Shown: positions 26,953 through 35,775 of the stretch, in pieces
Numbering within the stretch: position 1 is the stretch's first letter
Layout: every line of letters begins with the position of its first letter
Source: Sphingobacterium nematocida
GTDB taxonomy: Bacteria; Bacteroidota; Bacteroidia; Sphingobacteriales; Sphingobacteriaceae
Assembly: GCF_900168125.1 (NCBI RefSeq)
Contig: NZ_FUZF01000001.1
Span: forward strand, 186,001 to 250,000
Reading direction: 5' to 3'
DNA length: 64,000 bases
The notes under the pieces: generated by a model
What the model was told of the DNA's origin: nothing
The model's database searches: none
The model's input: only the letters and a program-made list of their open reading frames with translations
Program-made: the position numbers and the translations under genes

Positions 26953-28515
26953 ATGAAAATATATCTAAAATACAGTAGTAAGTTAGGCTTGATATGTGGC
27001 TTGATATTACTCCAGATAAGTTGTTACAAAGACAAGGGGAATTACGACTATCAACCTCAAAATATATTGACGATTACTGGAATAGATTCTAGTTATAGTA
27101 TATTAGCGGGCAATGTACTAACGATTAACCCTACAATCACGGCAGGAGATAAATCCGATTCTGCAGACACTACGCGGTTTAGTTATAAATGGCTTAAAGA
27201 GTTGCCATCAGGACAGGTGCTTACGCTTTCAGAGAAGCCTAATCTATCTATCGAAATTACTGCTGACCGGTTTACGTTTAATCAGGTCAATCCCATTTAT
27301 TTTGTCGTGATCGATAAACAGACGGCTGCCCGCTCTCAATTTATGCTACGCCTGGATGTTCAGACACAAACCTCATTTACGAAAAAGGGATGGTACATTT
27401 TGAGTGACATTAATAATGGTTCCAAATTAGGACTCATTGCATATACCAATAATGAACAATATTATTACGATGACGTATTACAAACTATAGGCTCTGGTTT
27501 GAAGCTGGAAGAACAGGGTGCTCCGCTTGGATTAAGCATAGACCTTAATGCTATGTTGACAGTTAGCACCGAACAAACCTCAGCCTATCTCCCTGTCCTC
27601 GATGGATTAGACTGGAAATCCGATTACCTTACACGTAATCTATTTATAGCCTCGCCGCCAGCGAATATGCAGATCAGCTATGCCGGCCCCTTAGATGTAC
27701 AAACGCGGGAGACAAACATCGTTTATGCAGACCATAACTATTATATAGAATCGCCTCAATATGAAGATTTCTTTGGCAGTCCCATCAATCAATATGATTT
27801 AAGCCCTCAACCCTTTCGTGCCTCTCCATATTTTGGGGCCTTTTGGCAAGAGAGAGGTACGTTAATGTGGGATTTGGATAAAAAGCAATTTGCGCTTTAT
27901 AGACTTAGTTTTAGCGCATCCAGCGCGCAACCTCTTCTGAGCCTTGCAATTGAAGGAGGAACTACCGTCAATTTGCCCACGGATAAGGAATTAATGCATA
28001 TGGCAAAAGTGCGCTATACTGGTGAAAGGGGACAGGTATTTGCTATCATGAAAGCCTCCAACAATGTATATTCACTCCTTCGTTTTGAAGGACGGATAGG
28101 CACGCGTACGACTATCGTACTCAAGGAAGCAGAAAGTGAAATAAAGGCAACCGATTTTCACCTGGCAGAGCACATCACTTATCACCCTGTGTATGGTTAC
28201 ATTTATTACAATGTGGGCAGTAGAATATATGCCTACGATCCTATCGGTACAAAGACGAGCAAATTAATGCTTGACGTAGGAGAAGACAAAATATCTATGC
28301 TGGAGTTTAGTATTTCCAACAATACGGCATATAGGCAGCATCCTGAAGAGTTAAGCAAATTAGCTGTGGGTACATACAACGATAAACTGCCTAAGGATAA
28401 AAGTGGCAAACTAAGTTTCTATCAGGTACCTAGTGCTATGGGCCCTATTACCCAATCTGGCAAAAGCTATTCGGGTATGGGGGTGATCAAACAAGTTGCC
28501 TTCGTTACTAACTAA
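26953..28515 (+). CDS. PKD-like family surface lipoprotein (locus B)
   Basis: A 520-residue lipoprotein with lipobox QISC (Cys24) followed by YKDKGNYDYQPQNILTITGI, the same opening as the locus A and C copies (KDLGNYxY...ISGL). The N-terminal ~120 residues look like an immunoglobulin/PKD-type fold. The remainder has repeated strand patterns such as GWYILSDINNGSKLGLIAY and RIYAYDPIGTKTSKLML that could form a propeller. Its stop TAA overlaps the nearest upstream ATG of the TlpA-like gene. I infer a substrate-binding or complex-stabilising accessory at the cell surface; no enzyme motif is visible. Confidence 0.77.
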   Translation: MKIYLKYSSKLGLICGLILLQISCYKDKGNYDYQPQNILTITGIDSSYSILAGNVLTINPTITAGDKSDSADTTRFSYKWLKELPSGQVLTLSEKPNLSIEITADRFTFNQVNPIYFVVIDKQTAARSQFMLRLDVQTQTSFTKKGWYILSDINNGSKLGLIAYTNNEQYYYDDVLQTIGSGLKLEEQGAPLGLSIDLNAMLTVSTEQTSAYLPVLDGLDWKSDYLTRNLFIASPPANMQISYAGPLDVQTRETNIVYADHNYYIESPQYEDFFGSPINQYDLSPQPFRASPYFGAFWQERGTLMWDLDKKQFALYRLSFSASSAQPLLSLAIEGGTTVNLPTDKELMHMAKVRYTGERGQVFAIMKASNNVYSLLRFEGRIGTRTTIVLKEAESEIKATDFHLAEHITYHPVYGYIYYNVGSRIYAYDPIGTKTSKLMLDVGEDKISMLEFSISNNTAYRQHPEELSKLAVGTYNDKLPKDKSGKLSFYQVPSAMGPITQSGKSYSGMGVIKQVAFVTN

Positions 28516-28580
28516 TGGGTAGGGTAAACACCACGTTAATAACAGATGTGTGTTTACCTTATTATAAAATTCAAGAACAT

Positions 28581-29783
28581 ATGATTAGATATTATTTATT
28601 TATTACGCTCGGTATTTGCTTGGTCTTTGTAAGCTGTCAGGTTATGAGGCAAAAACCTTACTATGCATTGGAAGCCGAAATAACTGGCGCTCCAGAGGGT
28701 GGGACCGTTTATTTATCAAATGCTAAGCGCATTGTAATAGACAGCACTATCGTACGACAGCACAAATTTCGCTTTACTGGTAAAGTGGATTATCCCACGA
28801 TTTATACGATTACCTTCGTTGACCATGCAGAACCCAATCCTAATCTACGCCCTATTATTCCTGTATTCATGGAAAATAGTCAGATTAGAATACGTGCTGA
28901 TATCGGGCAGCTCTCGAAGGAATCCCAGTTTAGAATCGGACAATATGATTACGATAAGGTACAAGTAATGGGCTCGCATCATGATGTAATATATCGAGAA
29001 TTTCTCGCGGGTTATAAACCTCTCTTTGAGAGCCGCAAAGCAGCCTTCCGAAAATATTTAGATCTGATTAATTATGGTGATCCTAGCAATAATGTGCAGA
29101 AAGGTATAACAATGGTAGGTCAAGTTGATGAGGCTGCTGCACAGCGAAATGATTACCTATTAAAATATATAGTTGACAATCCCAAGAGCTATGTATCGCT
29201 TTACATAGCAGGACAGTATGCTGATTATTTTGATGTAGATCAAATGATGAAACTATTACATAGCATGGACACACAGTTGTTGAGGCAATCCGGTGGTAAG
29301 CAGCTTGTATCCAAAATTGAACAATTCCGGACCTCGGCAGTCGGCGCTATGTATACCGACCTAAGCTTTCAAGATAAAGATGGAAATCCTGTTCGACTTT
29401 CGGACCATGTTGCAAAAGGTAAATATGTTTTATTAGAATTCTGGGCGTCTTGGTGTGTACCTTGCCGCGCTGACATACCCCACCTAAAAGAAAATTACAA
29501 ACGATATCATCCCGAAGGATTTGAAGTCATCAGCATCTCGATGGATGCAAAAAAAACGGATTGGTTGCGTGCATTAGAAGAAGAAAAAATGCCTTGGTTA
29601 CAGGTGTCGGACCTCTTGGGATTTAAGGGTCAAGTATCCAAAAAGTATAACTTTTCAGGTATACCAACTTGCATATTGATCGATCCTACTGGAAAAATTG
29701 CTTCAAGAAATATGCGTGGATCTTGGATGGATAAAGTTTTGATAGAAACTTATGGGGACAAATTTAGCTTAGGCGGCCATTAG
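28581..29783 (+). CDS. TlpA-like thioredoxin lipoprotein with DUF4369-type N-terminus (locus B)
   Basis: A 400-residue lipoprotein. I start it at the ATG at 28581, which gives a clean lipoprotein signal with FVSC (Cys19); the longer version from 28515 would bury it. Residues ~28-125 resemble DUF4369 (GGTVYLSNAKRIVIDSTIV). A helical linker (~140-255) precedes the redoxin domain with FWASWCVPC (Cys292, Cys295) and the cis-Pro turn GIPTCILID, whose extra cysteine beside the cis-Pro is unusual. It is the last gene of locus B and is followed by a strong terminator. It is the only thiol-redox gene of this locus and the only one of the set with an obvious lipid anchor. Confidence 0.88.
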   Translation: MIRYYLFITLGICLVFVSCQVMRQKPYYALEAEITGAPEGGTVYLSNAKRIVIDSTIVRQHKFRFTGKVDYPTIYTITFVDHAEPNPNLRPIIPVFMENSQIRIRADIGQLSKESQFRIGQYDYDKVQVMGSHHDVIYREFLAGYKPLFESRKAAFRKYLDLINYGDPSNNVQKGITMVGQVDEAAAQRNDYLLKYIVDNPKSYVSLYIAGQYADYFDVDQMMKLLHSMDTQLLRQSGGKQLVSKIEQFRTSAVGAMYTDLSFQDKDGNPVRLSDHVAKGKYVLLEFWASWCVPCRADIPHLKENYKRYHPEGFEVISISMDAKKTDWLRALEEEKMPWLQVSDLLGFKGQVSKKYNFSGIPTCILIDPTGKIASRNMRGSWMDKVLIETYGDKFSLGGH

Positions 29784-29819
29784 CCTAATATTCACTACCA
29801 TGCATATGGGACTGTGGTT

Positions 29820-29863
29820 AATGCCTGATCGAGCATTTGAATGCTTTAGATCAGGCATTTTTT
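29820..29863 (+). terminator. Rho-independent terminator of locus B
   Basis: A perfect 10-bp stem, ATGCCTGATC paired with GATCAGGCAT, encloses an 18-nt loop that itself can fold (AGCAT/ATGCT). TTTTT follows directly. It lies 37 bp after the last stop of locus B, in the converging region with locus C. Confidence 0.85.
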
Positions 29864-30001
29864 CACGAGTTTATTTTGTCGGCCATATTATTGACTTGTC
29901 TATTTGTAACTCGCTACAGAAATTCGGACTTCATCTATAAAAAATGAAATAAAGTTACAATAGTATAATAAACCATGTCTCTCAGAAAATAACACAATAA
30001 A

Positions 30002-30333
30002 TTAATTTCCCTTTTTGTTCATTAGCTTTTCGAACAAAGATTCCATAGTGATACCATCGTCGCCAACAAATTTGGCAACGATGTTTCCTTTATTATCGAT
30101 CAGTACCTTTGTAGGAAAAGCTTTTATCCCATAATCTTGGGTAATACGTTTCGTAGCTTGTGTCAACATAATCTGCATCCAAGGTAGCTGCTGGCTCTCA
30201 ATGGATTGTTATATATTAAAAGTTTCTTTGCAATATCAGGTTCCTTCTGGATACTATCCACGATTTGTCTAGAACGGATTTCTACATTATTAACTTGTGC
30301 CTGACTCCAAAACGGTATGAAAGCTAGCACCAT
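30002..30333 (-). pseudogene. TlpA-like gene remnant with large internal deletion (end of locus C)
   Basis: Reading the minus strand, an N-terminal part (signal-like LAFIPFWSQAQ, then SIQKEPDIAKKLLIYNN, which resembles EISEEDDLSKKLLLYNN of the double-thioredoxin protein in locus A) runs into a stop after ~56 codons. In another frame the C-terminal end of a thioredoxin domain follows: LPWMQI, then YGIKAFPTKVLIDNKGNIV and KLMNKKGN with stop at 30002. Some 200-odd residues including the CxxC site are missing between them, near 30205. In-frame codons upstream (ACA at 30357-30359) suggest the original start codon may also be lost. It lies 84 bp beyond the stop of the neighbouring TlpA-like gene and would have been the last gene of locus C. 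Confidence 0.8.
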
Positions 30334-30417
30334 GAATAAAATTAATATATTTATTTTTGTTTAACTATTTAATGCAATACCTTTTAAACACGAAGATCGT
30401 GCTCCAAAAATTACATA

Positions 30418-31560
30418 TTAATCATTTAAAGCCTTCTTAACTGCTTCATACAATTTATCACCCCGCAAGCCTCTACCAATAATTCGCCCCTCGGCGTCCA
30501 GAAGAAATGAATCAGGTACTCCTGTGATACCGAATTGTTTTACAATAGGTTCGTCCCAATATTGCAAACTTGATATGTGATACCAAGGAAGTTGATCCTG
30601 ATTTATAGCCTTCTTCCATGCCAGCTCATTGCGGTCCAAAGAAACGGCTAATATATTGAAGCCCTTGTCATGAAAATCAGCATATACTTTTCTCAAATGC
30701 GGATTTTCAGCTCGACAAGGACCACACCAGCTGGCCCAAAAATCAACCAAAGTCACTTTTCCTTTTGCCTTAACTTCTGCAAGAGACAAGGGTAGTCTAT
30801 TGGTATCCAAGGAGGAGAAATTCTCCAACTCTTTACCTGGGGCTATTTTCATCCCGATTCGATATTTTTCTGCGATAATGAGTCCCTCTTTGGATTCCCG
30901 CAATTTTTTATCCAACCCTTGAAAAAGCGTAAAAATTTCCGGATTAGCATACTTTGACCCATCCAGTTGTTGAATAGTCAACAAAGAGATAAATGAACGG
31001 GGATGATCCAGAATAAACTTTTTTAATCGCGATATGATCTCAGCATTGGTATGCTTATATTCCTTATCCATTTCTTGATAATCAACCTGACTACCTCCCT
31101 TCTGTCGAATATCCCGAACAGCCAACATGAGTGCTATAAGTTTTTCTCGTAAAGGGTCAATATTTTCCTTTAGCACTTCGTATTCCATGGTAACCAAAGG
31201 TCCCGAAACTTTTGCTAATCTTAGAGAATCTGTATGTAGTAGACTGACCGTGCCTTCTTTAATAAAGACCTTACAATTATCCTTTTTACCACCTCCTGCT
31301 GGCGGATCGTAAGACAAGGTAACTTCTGTTGGTGCAGTTATACGATTTTTATATTGGAATCTTCCCCCTTTTACCACTACAGAATCCACCTTAACAGTAT
31401 TTTCATCCATGTAGCTGATACGGAGCACACGTCCGTTAGGCCAATTTTTAAATTTTCCCGTCAATGTAAAATTAGGTTCTTGTGCATAGACCAAAACGGG
31501 CATATAAAACGACAATAAGACACAAATCGTCCGCATGTGGCTAAATTTCTTAAATTTCAT
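30418..31560 (-). CDS. TlpA-like thioredoxin protein with DUF4369-type N-terminus (locus C)
   Basis: A 380-residue exported protein. The signal peptide ends at VYAQ (residue 27); an internal ATG at 31536 is an alternative start. Residues ~30-125 resemble DUF4369 (NFTLTGKFKNWPNGRVLRISY), ~130-240 are helical, and the redoxin domain holds FWASWCGPC with Cys279 and Cys282 and the cis-Pro turn TGVPDSFLLD. This is the closest architecture in the window to the locus B lipoprotein at 28581-29783. It follows the upstream TlpA-like gene by 11 bp. Predicted periplasmic thiol-disulfide oxidoreductase; partner proteins unknown. Confidence 0.9.
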   Translation of the reverse strand: MKFKKFSHMRTICVLLSFYMPVLVYAQEPNFTLTGKFKNWPNGRVLRISYMDENTVKVDSVVVKGGRFQYKNRITAPTEVTLSYDPPAGGGKKDNCKVFIKEGTVSLLHTDSLRLAKVSGPLVTMEYEVLKENIDPLREKLIALMLAVRDIRQKGGSQVDYQEMDKEYKHTNAEIISRLKKFILDHPRSFISLLTIQQLDGSKYANPEIFTLFQGLDKKLRESKEGLIIAEKYRIGMKIAPGKELENFSSLDTNRLPLSLAEVKAKGKVTLVDFWASWCGPCRAENPHLRKVYADFHDKGFNILAVSLDRNELAWKKAINQDQLPWYHISSLQYWDEPIVKQFGITGVPDSFLLDAEGRIIGRGLRGDKLYEAVKKALND

Positions 31561-31571
31561 AGGTGTGTATA

Positions 31572-32801
31572 TTATTTAAATAATGTTTCAATCTTTTTCT
31601 CCAATTCCAAAGATCCTTCCATACCTTTATAGATACCAATACGTTTCCAGGTTTTAGTATCGACCAGTATTTTAGTTGGAAATATGCCTACCGTGAATGC
31701 CTTTATCGCATCGAAATCTTGCCATTCATTATTAAGCATTTGAGGCCATGTCATCCCATCATGCGTGATCGCATTTATCCATGCTTTTTTTGCTTCGTCC
31801 AGATCTTTCGTAATCTCTTTGCTTATACTAATTATTTCTAAACCTTTGGGCTGATATTTGGTATACAATTCTTGCAATTTGGGGTGTGTCTGTCTACAAG
31901 GTATACACCATGACCCCCAGAAATCCAGCACCATGTACCTTGGCGGCCTTCGCGCAAAATCCAGGGTAATTCCCTTTTGCGTTGGCTTACTCAGCAGCTT
32001 GAATACATTAGCTTTAAAATCACCCTCTTTGGTCGCTAAAATGTTTGTTAAATGAGCAGATATATCCGTAATATTTTTAAAATCAGCAGATTGACACGTA
32101 ATTTGATCTAAAGTAAATAGCTCCATTTCGAGCCCTTGTAGAAGAATTTGTATCGAAGCATCTATTTTTTGTGCTGCAGCCAGACATTTTGCATATTGAT
32201 ACGTAAACGATGCCGTAAAAGGCATTGGATTTTCTCCAGAAATTTTAGCAGCATCTGTAGGAAAATAATGCTGATGATTATAAAGCGCTGTCAAGTAAGG
32301 AAGCATTTTTAATTCCTCTTTTTTGCTGAGGGTCCCTTGATAAAGATGCATTAATCCGGTAAACAAGCCTACAGTTGGCACTTCCCAAGGTTGTTTTGCT
32401 ACTAAAAGATTAAGACGCGCCTTTAATCGGGAACGTACTTTTGGTGAATTGTTCATTTTCACCAATACTTCAAAACCGTCTTTCAAAGCATAGCCATGAA
32501 TATAGGGCCAAGTCACTTTATCAGCCCAAATTTCAAAATTTTTAAGATCTCCTAATGCTGCGTGTTTTACGGCAATGTCTCGCATCATACTTTCGACAAA
32601 CATGGTATATCTATCTGACTTTTGATATTTTTCATTGCGCTTGAATTCCTCAAATAACTTGAGTTTACCTCTTAATGACTGTTCTTGCTTAAATACAGTT
32701 ATTGCTTCTTGTGCACCTGTAGAATCGAGTACTTGTCCTTTAGAACTTTCCCCTAATAATATAAAAATTAAGAGGATATAAATATGTAGGGTTGCTTTCA
32801 T
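31572..32801 (-). CDS. TlpA-like thioredoxin protein with helical N-terminal region (locus C)
   Basis: A 409-residue exported protein from the ATG at 32801, chosen because it directly yields a signal peptide (MKATLHIYILLIFILLG...KGQ) and sits 1 bp after the M16 protease stop; a longer frame from 32846 would overlap that gene. Residues ~25-280 are helical. The redoxin domain shows DFWGSWCIPC (Cys299, Cys302) and the cis-Pro turn IFPTKILVD. The overall plan and segments such as SxEITKDLDEAKKAWINAI match the locus A 417-residue protein (EFPKDLDKAKDLWVKAI), so the two are paralogues that differ in active-site dipeptide (Ile-Pro against Leu-Val). Confidence 0.9.
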   Translation of the reverse strand: MKATLHIYILLIFILLGESSKGQVLDSTGAQEAITVFKQEQSLRGKLKLFEEFKRNEKYQKSDRYTMFVESMMRDIAVKHAALGDLKNFEIWADKVTWPYIHGYALKDGFEVLVKMNNSPKVRSRLKARLNLLVAKQPWEVPTVGLFTGLMHLYQGTLSKKEELKMLPYLTALYNHQHYFPTDAAKISGENPMPFTASFTYQYAKCLAAAQKIDASIQILLQGLEMELFTLDQITCQSADFKNITDISAHLTNILATKEGDFKANVFKLLSKPTQKGITLDFARRPPRYMVLDFWGSWCIPCRQTHPKLQELYTKYQPKGLEIISISKEITKDLDEAKKAWINAITHDGMTWPQMLNNEWQDFDAIKAFTVGIFPTKILVDTKTWKRIGIYKGMEGSLELEKKIETLFK

Positions 32802-32802
32802 C

Positions 32803-35670
32803 TTATTGTTGTGTTGTTGGAAGTAATACAAATTCTTTTGTTTCATGTAGCGGTAAATAGGTTTTTGCCGCCTGTTGAACCAGCTCTACCGTTAGCCTAT
32901 CGATCAACTGTTTTTCTTCTGCAACATCAAGAACGGGGATACCATGCAAATATTTCGCCCGTAGCGCTTCCATCCAAAAAGAATTATTCTTGTCCGCATC
33001 GTTTAAAAGCACTAGTCTTTCTTTTTTGAATTTATCCAGTGATTCTTGCGCTATAGGTTCTTGTTGCAAGGTTGCAATCTCTTCCTTAGCTGCCTGGATC
33101 AGATGATCTACATTCTCCGGTGAACAAACGAAACTGATATTCATCGTAAAACGCTCCTTGGGTAAAGTCGCCAACGACATACTTACGGCAGGGGAATAAA
33201 CACCACTTTCCCTCTCGCGCAGCCTACTCAACATTTTCGCTTTAAGTGCGCTTTCCAAGGCTCTCAAACGCAGTTTTTCAAGCGGATTGTTTTGGAATGT
33301 ATCTCCAAAATAAAGAACCACAGTGGCTTTATCTTCCAGGCCGGCATACACTTTCTTTTGGATAGCTCCCTTATGCCAATCGATAGCGGGTGGCGCATAA
33401 GTTTCTTTCTTATTTTGAGACGGCAAGGATCCAATGTATTTCGTGATCAGGCCCTGGATACTATCCACTTCAAAATTCCCTACGATGAAAAAGGTGAAAT
33501 CTGCCGCATCCTTAAAGCGCTCCTTATAAATAGACTCTATTCTATCTAAATCAAACTTATCCAAATCAGCTAGCAAAATTGGCTGATGGCGCACGTTATT
33601 ATTAGTCAGCACGGTAGAGAGTGTATCCGAGAAAACCTTATTGGGCGATTTATATTGATCCTGCACAGTTGTACGGATGAGTTCCATGCTTTTTTCATAA
33701 CTGATTTTATCCAGTTCTGGCTTTGTAAACCGTAGGTACATCAACTGGAGAACCTGTTCTAAACTAGCTCTACCACTCCCCCCATCCAGACCCTCTTCCA
33801 AATCCTGGAGATATGGACGCATCGCGAATTTATTATTTTGCTGCATACGTCCCAATATTGGCACTGAAATACCATTCACACCAGCATTGCCGTAGAAAGA
33901 ACCCACATATTTACCTACTTTAAAATCGTTTTCCGACAGTAGCGACAGGCCTCCCAGACTAGCGGCTCGGATTAATATTTCATTATGCTTAAATGATGTG
34001 GGCTTTAAAACAACTGTAGCTCCATTCCCCAGCAGAAGCTCGGTAACACCATATTCAGGCAGTTCTTTACGGGTTATAATTTCGCCTCCCTTTAGATTGG
34101 TCGCGTCCATCAGTGTACTTACCTCCTTTTCGTTCTGATAGGGTGTCAACTGCTCTTTGGTTGCCTCATCCAACCAAGAAAAAAATTGAGACTTTCCAGG
34201 TAGCGTATTTTTATCTTTCTCGTTAGCGGTAAGGATGACATCCCAGTCTTCATCCTTCAACCACTCGGTCATCTTAGCCTGAATATCCTGCAAACTTATA
34301 CTTTGCAACACCTGAATACATAGTTGCTGTTCATCCCTCGTGCTCATCGCGACTCTTCCTTTCAGGAAATCCAACTTATACTTGTCCGTATAGCTGCTGG
34401 ATAAACTTTTATCCCCATCCGCTACCATTCTTTCATAAGTAGCCTTTATTTGCTCTTCCGCAATTTTGTATTCCTCTGGAGAGAATGCGAACTTCTTTAA
34501 ACGTAAAAATTCTTTCCATCCGTCAATAACCGATTCTCTCAGCAGTCCCTCTTTCGGAAATAAGGAGAGCGTCGTTGCCTTCAGATCTCCCATGGCATCA
34601 CCATAATACATGATGATATTTTTGTAAGGCGCGGTACTAGTATTGCTAGCGATATTCATAAATCGGTTGCGCAGCATATTTAACCATAATGACTCCATCG
34701 CCGCATAACGATAATTTGCTACAGAATTTAGCACATAGCTCTTATTTTTAATGTTAATCTGTACATTTTCGTTAGTATTTTCAGGATCCGTGACGACAAG
34801 AAACTGCTTCTGGCCAGCCAACACAATAGGCCCACGCTCCACTACAGGATTACTATTTTTTATTTTTAGGTCAGCAAATTTTTCCTTGATCATCGCCTCT
34901 ATCTCGTCCACCTGTATATCACCAACAACAATAATAGCCTGTCTGTCTGGGCGATACCAAGTCTCGTAAAAGTTGACGATATCCTTGCGGGTGAAATTTT
35001 TCAAGACCTCTTCTGTGCCTATCGGGAGGCGTGATCCGAAAATGGAGTTATTCGTTGATATAGGTAGGATCTTCTCCATCACACGTTTACCCAGACTATT
35101 TGTCGCACGCTTTTCCTCTAAGATGACTCCACGTTCGGCGTCCAGCTCCGTCTGATCAAAACTGATATCCCCTGCCCAATCCCGCATGACCTGCAGTCCC
35201 CTTTCTATCACTTCCTTCTTATTTGTGGATAGGGGGAAAAGGTAAACCGTCTCTTCAAATCCTGTGTAGGCATTGAGGTCATTACCAAAACGCACCCCTT
35301 GCTGTTGGAGGTAATCAATTATACCATTCCCGGGAAAATTTCTCGTTCCATTGAAAGCCATATGCTCGACAAAATGAGCTAGACCTCGCTCGTGCTCCTT
35401 TTCGTTTACAGACCCCACCTTGTTAACCAGTGTAAAATCAGCGCTTCCTACCTTGGTTTTATTTTGCCGTATGTAATACGTAAAGCCATTATTTAATCTC
35501 CCTTTGCGCACGCTAGGGTCCAGTTTCAAGTCACTCTCCGTGACTTGATGTTTGCTTTCACTTTTTAGCGCTTGGATCGTCGGTTTAGTCTGCGCATATA
35601 GGGCCTGGATAGCTTGGAAAGTAAAGGCCGCAGCAACAAACAATAGCCTATAATTGGATCTATTCATCAT
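32803..35670 (-). CDS. M16 family zinc peptidase (PqqL/pitrilysin-like, locus C)
   Basis: A 955-residue secreted insulinase-family protease with a signal peptide (residues ~1-27, QALYAQ). The inverted zinc motif HFVEH occupies 99-103 and ERGVILEE (179-186) supplies the downstream glutamate ligand, so the N-terminal half is catalytically competent. The C-terminal half is a second M16-like domain without the motif, as expected for single-chain clamshell enzymes, which engulf and cut peptides. It is encoded after the PKD-like gene of locus C and 1 bp before the TlpA-like gene. Loci A and B have no M16 gene; locus A carries a different metalloprotease at a later position. This supports a peptide substrate for the system. 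Confidence 0.95.
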   Translation of the reverse strand: MMNRSNYRLLFVAAAFTFQAIQALYAQTKPTIQALKSESKHQVTESDLKLDPSVRKGRLNNGFTYYIRQNKTKVGSADFTLVNKVGSVNEKEHERGLAHFVEHMAFNGTRNFPGNGIIDYLQQQGVRFGNDLNAYTGFEETVYLFPLSTNKKEVIERGLQVMRDWAGDISFDQTELDAERGVILEEKRATNSLGKRVMEKILPISTNNSIFGSRLPIGTEEVLKNFTRKDIVNFYETWYRPDRQAIIVVGDIQVDEIEAMIKEKFADLKIKNSNPVVERGPIVLAGQKQFLVVTDPENTNENVQINIKNKSYVLNSVANYRYAAMESLWLNMLRNRFMNIASNTSTAPYKNIIMYYGDAMGDLKATTLSLFPKEGLLRESVIDGWKEFLRLKKFAFSPEEYKIAEEQIKATYERMVADGDKSLSSSYTDKYKLDFLKGRVAMSTRDEQQLCIQVLQSISLQDIQAKMTEWLKDEDWDVILTANEKDKNTLPGKSQFFSWLDEATKEQLTPYQNEKEVSTLMDATNLKGGEIITRKELPEYGVTELLLGNGATVVLKPTSFKHNEILIRAASLGGLSLLSENDFKVGKYVGSFYGNAGVNGISVPILGRMQQNNKFAMRPYLQDLEEGLDGGSGRASLEQVLQLMYLRFTKPELDKISYEKSMELIRTTVQDQYKSPNKVFSDTLSTVLTNNNVRHQPILLADLDKFDLDRIESIYKERFKDAADFTFFIVGNFEVDSIQGLITKYIGSLPSQNKKETYAPPAIDWHKGAIQKKVYAGLEDKATVVLYFGDTFQNNPLEKLRLRALESALKAKMLSRLRERESGVYSPAVSMSLATLPKERFTMNISFVCSPENVDHLIQAAKEEIATLQQEPIAQESLDKFKKERLVLLNDADKNNSFWMEALRAKYLHGIPVLDVAEEKQLIDRLTVELVQQAAKTYLPLHETKEFVLLPTTQQ

Positions 35671-35702
35671 AATGTTTAAATATTTTAACGATAAGAATTC
35701 TA

Positions 35703-35731
35703 CCTGTCTTGATTCGCTGAATCAAGACAGG
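35703..35731 (-). promoter_or_regulatory. Perfect hairpin between PKD-like and M16 genes (locus C)
   Basis: CCTGTCTTGATTC and GAATCAAGACAGG form a perfect 13-bp stem with a 3-nt loop in the 105 bp gap between 35671 and 35775. No T tract follows on the transcribed minus strand. It therefore probably acts as a processing, stabilising or partially terminating element separating the surface-complex genes from the protease/TlpA genes. Confidence 0.5.
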
Positions 35732-35775
35732 CATATTTTCAATTACCTAATAACAAGAAAATATATACTGATTTA

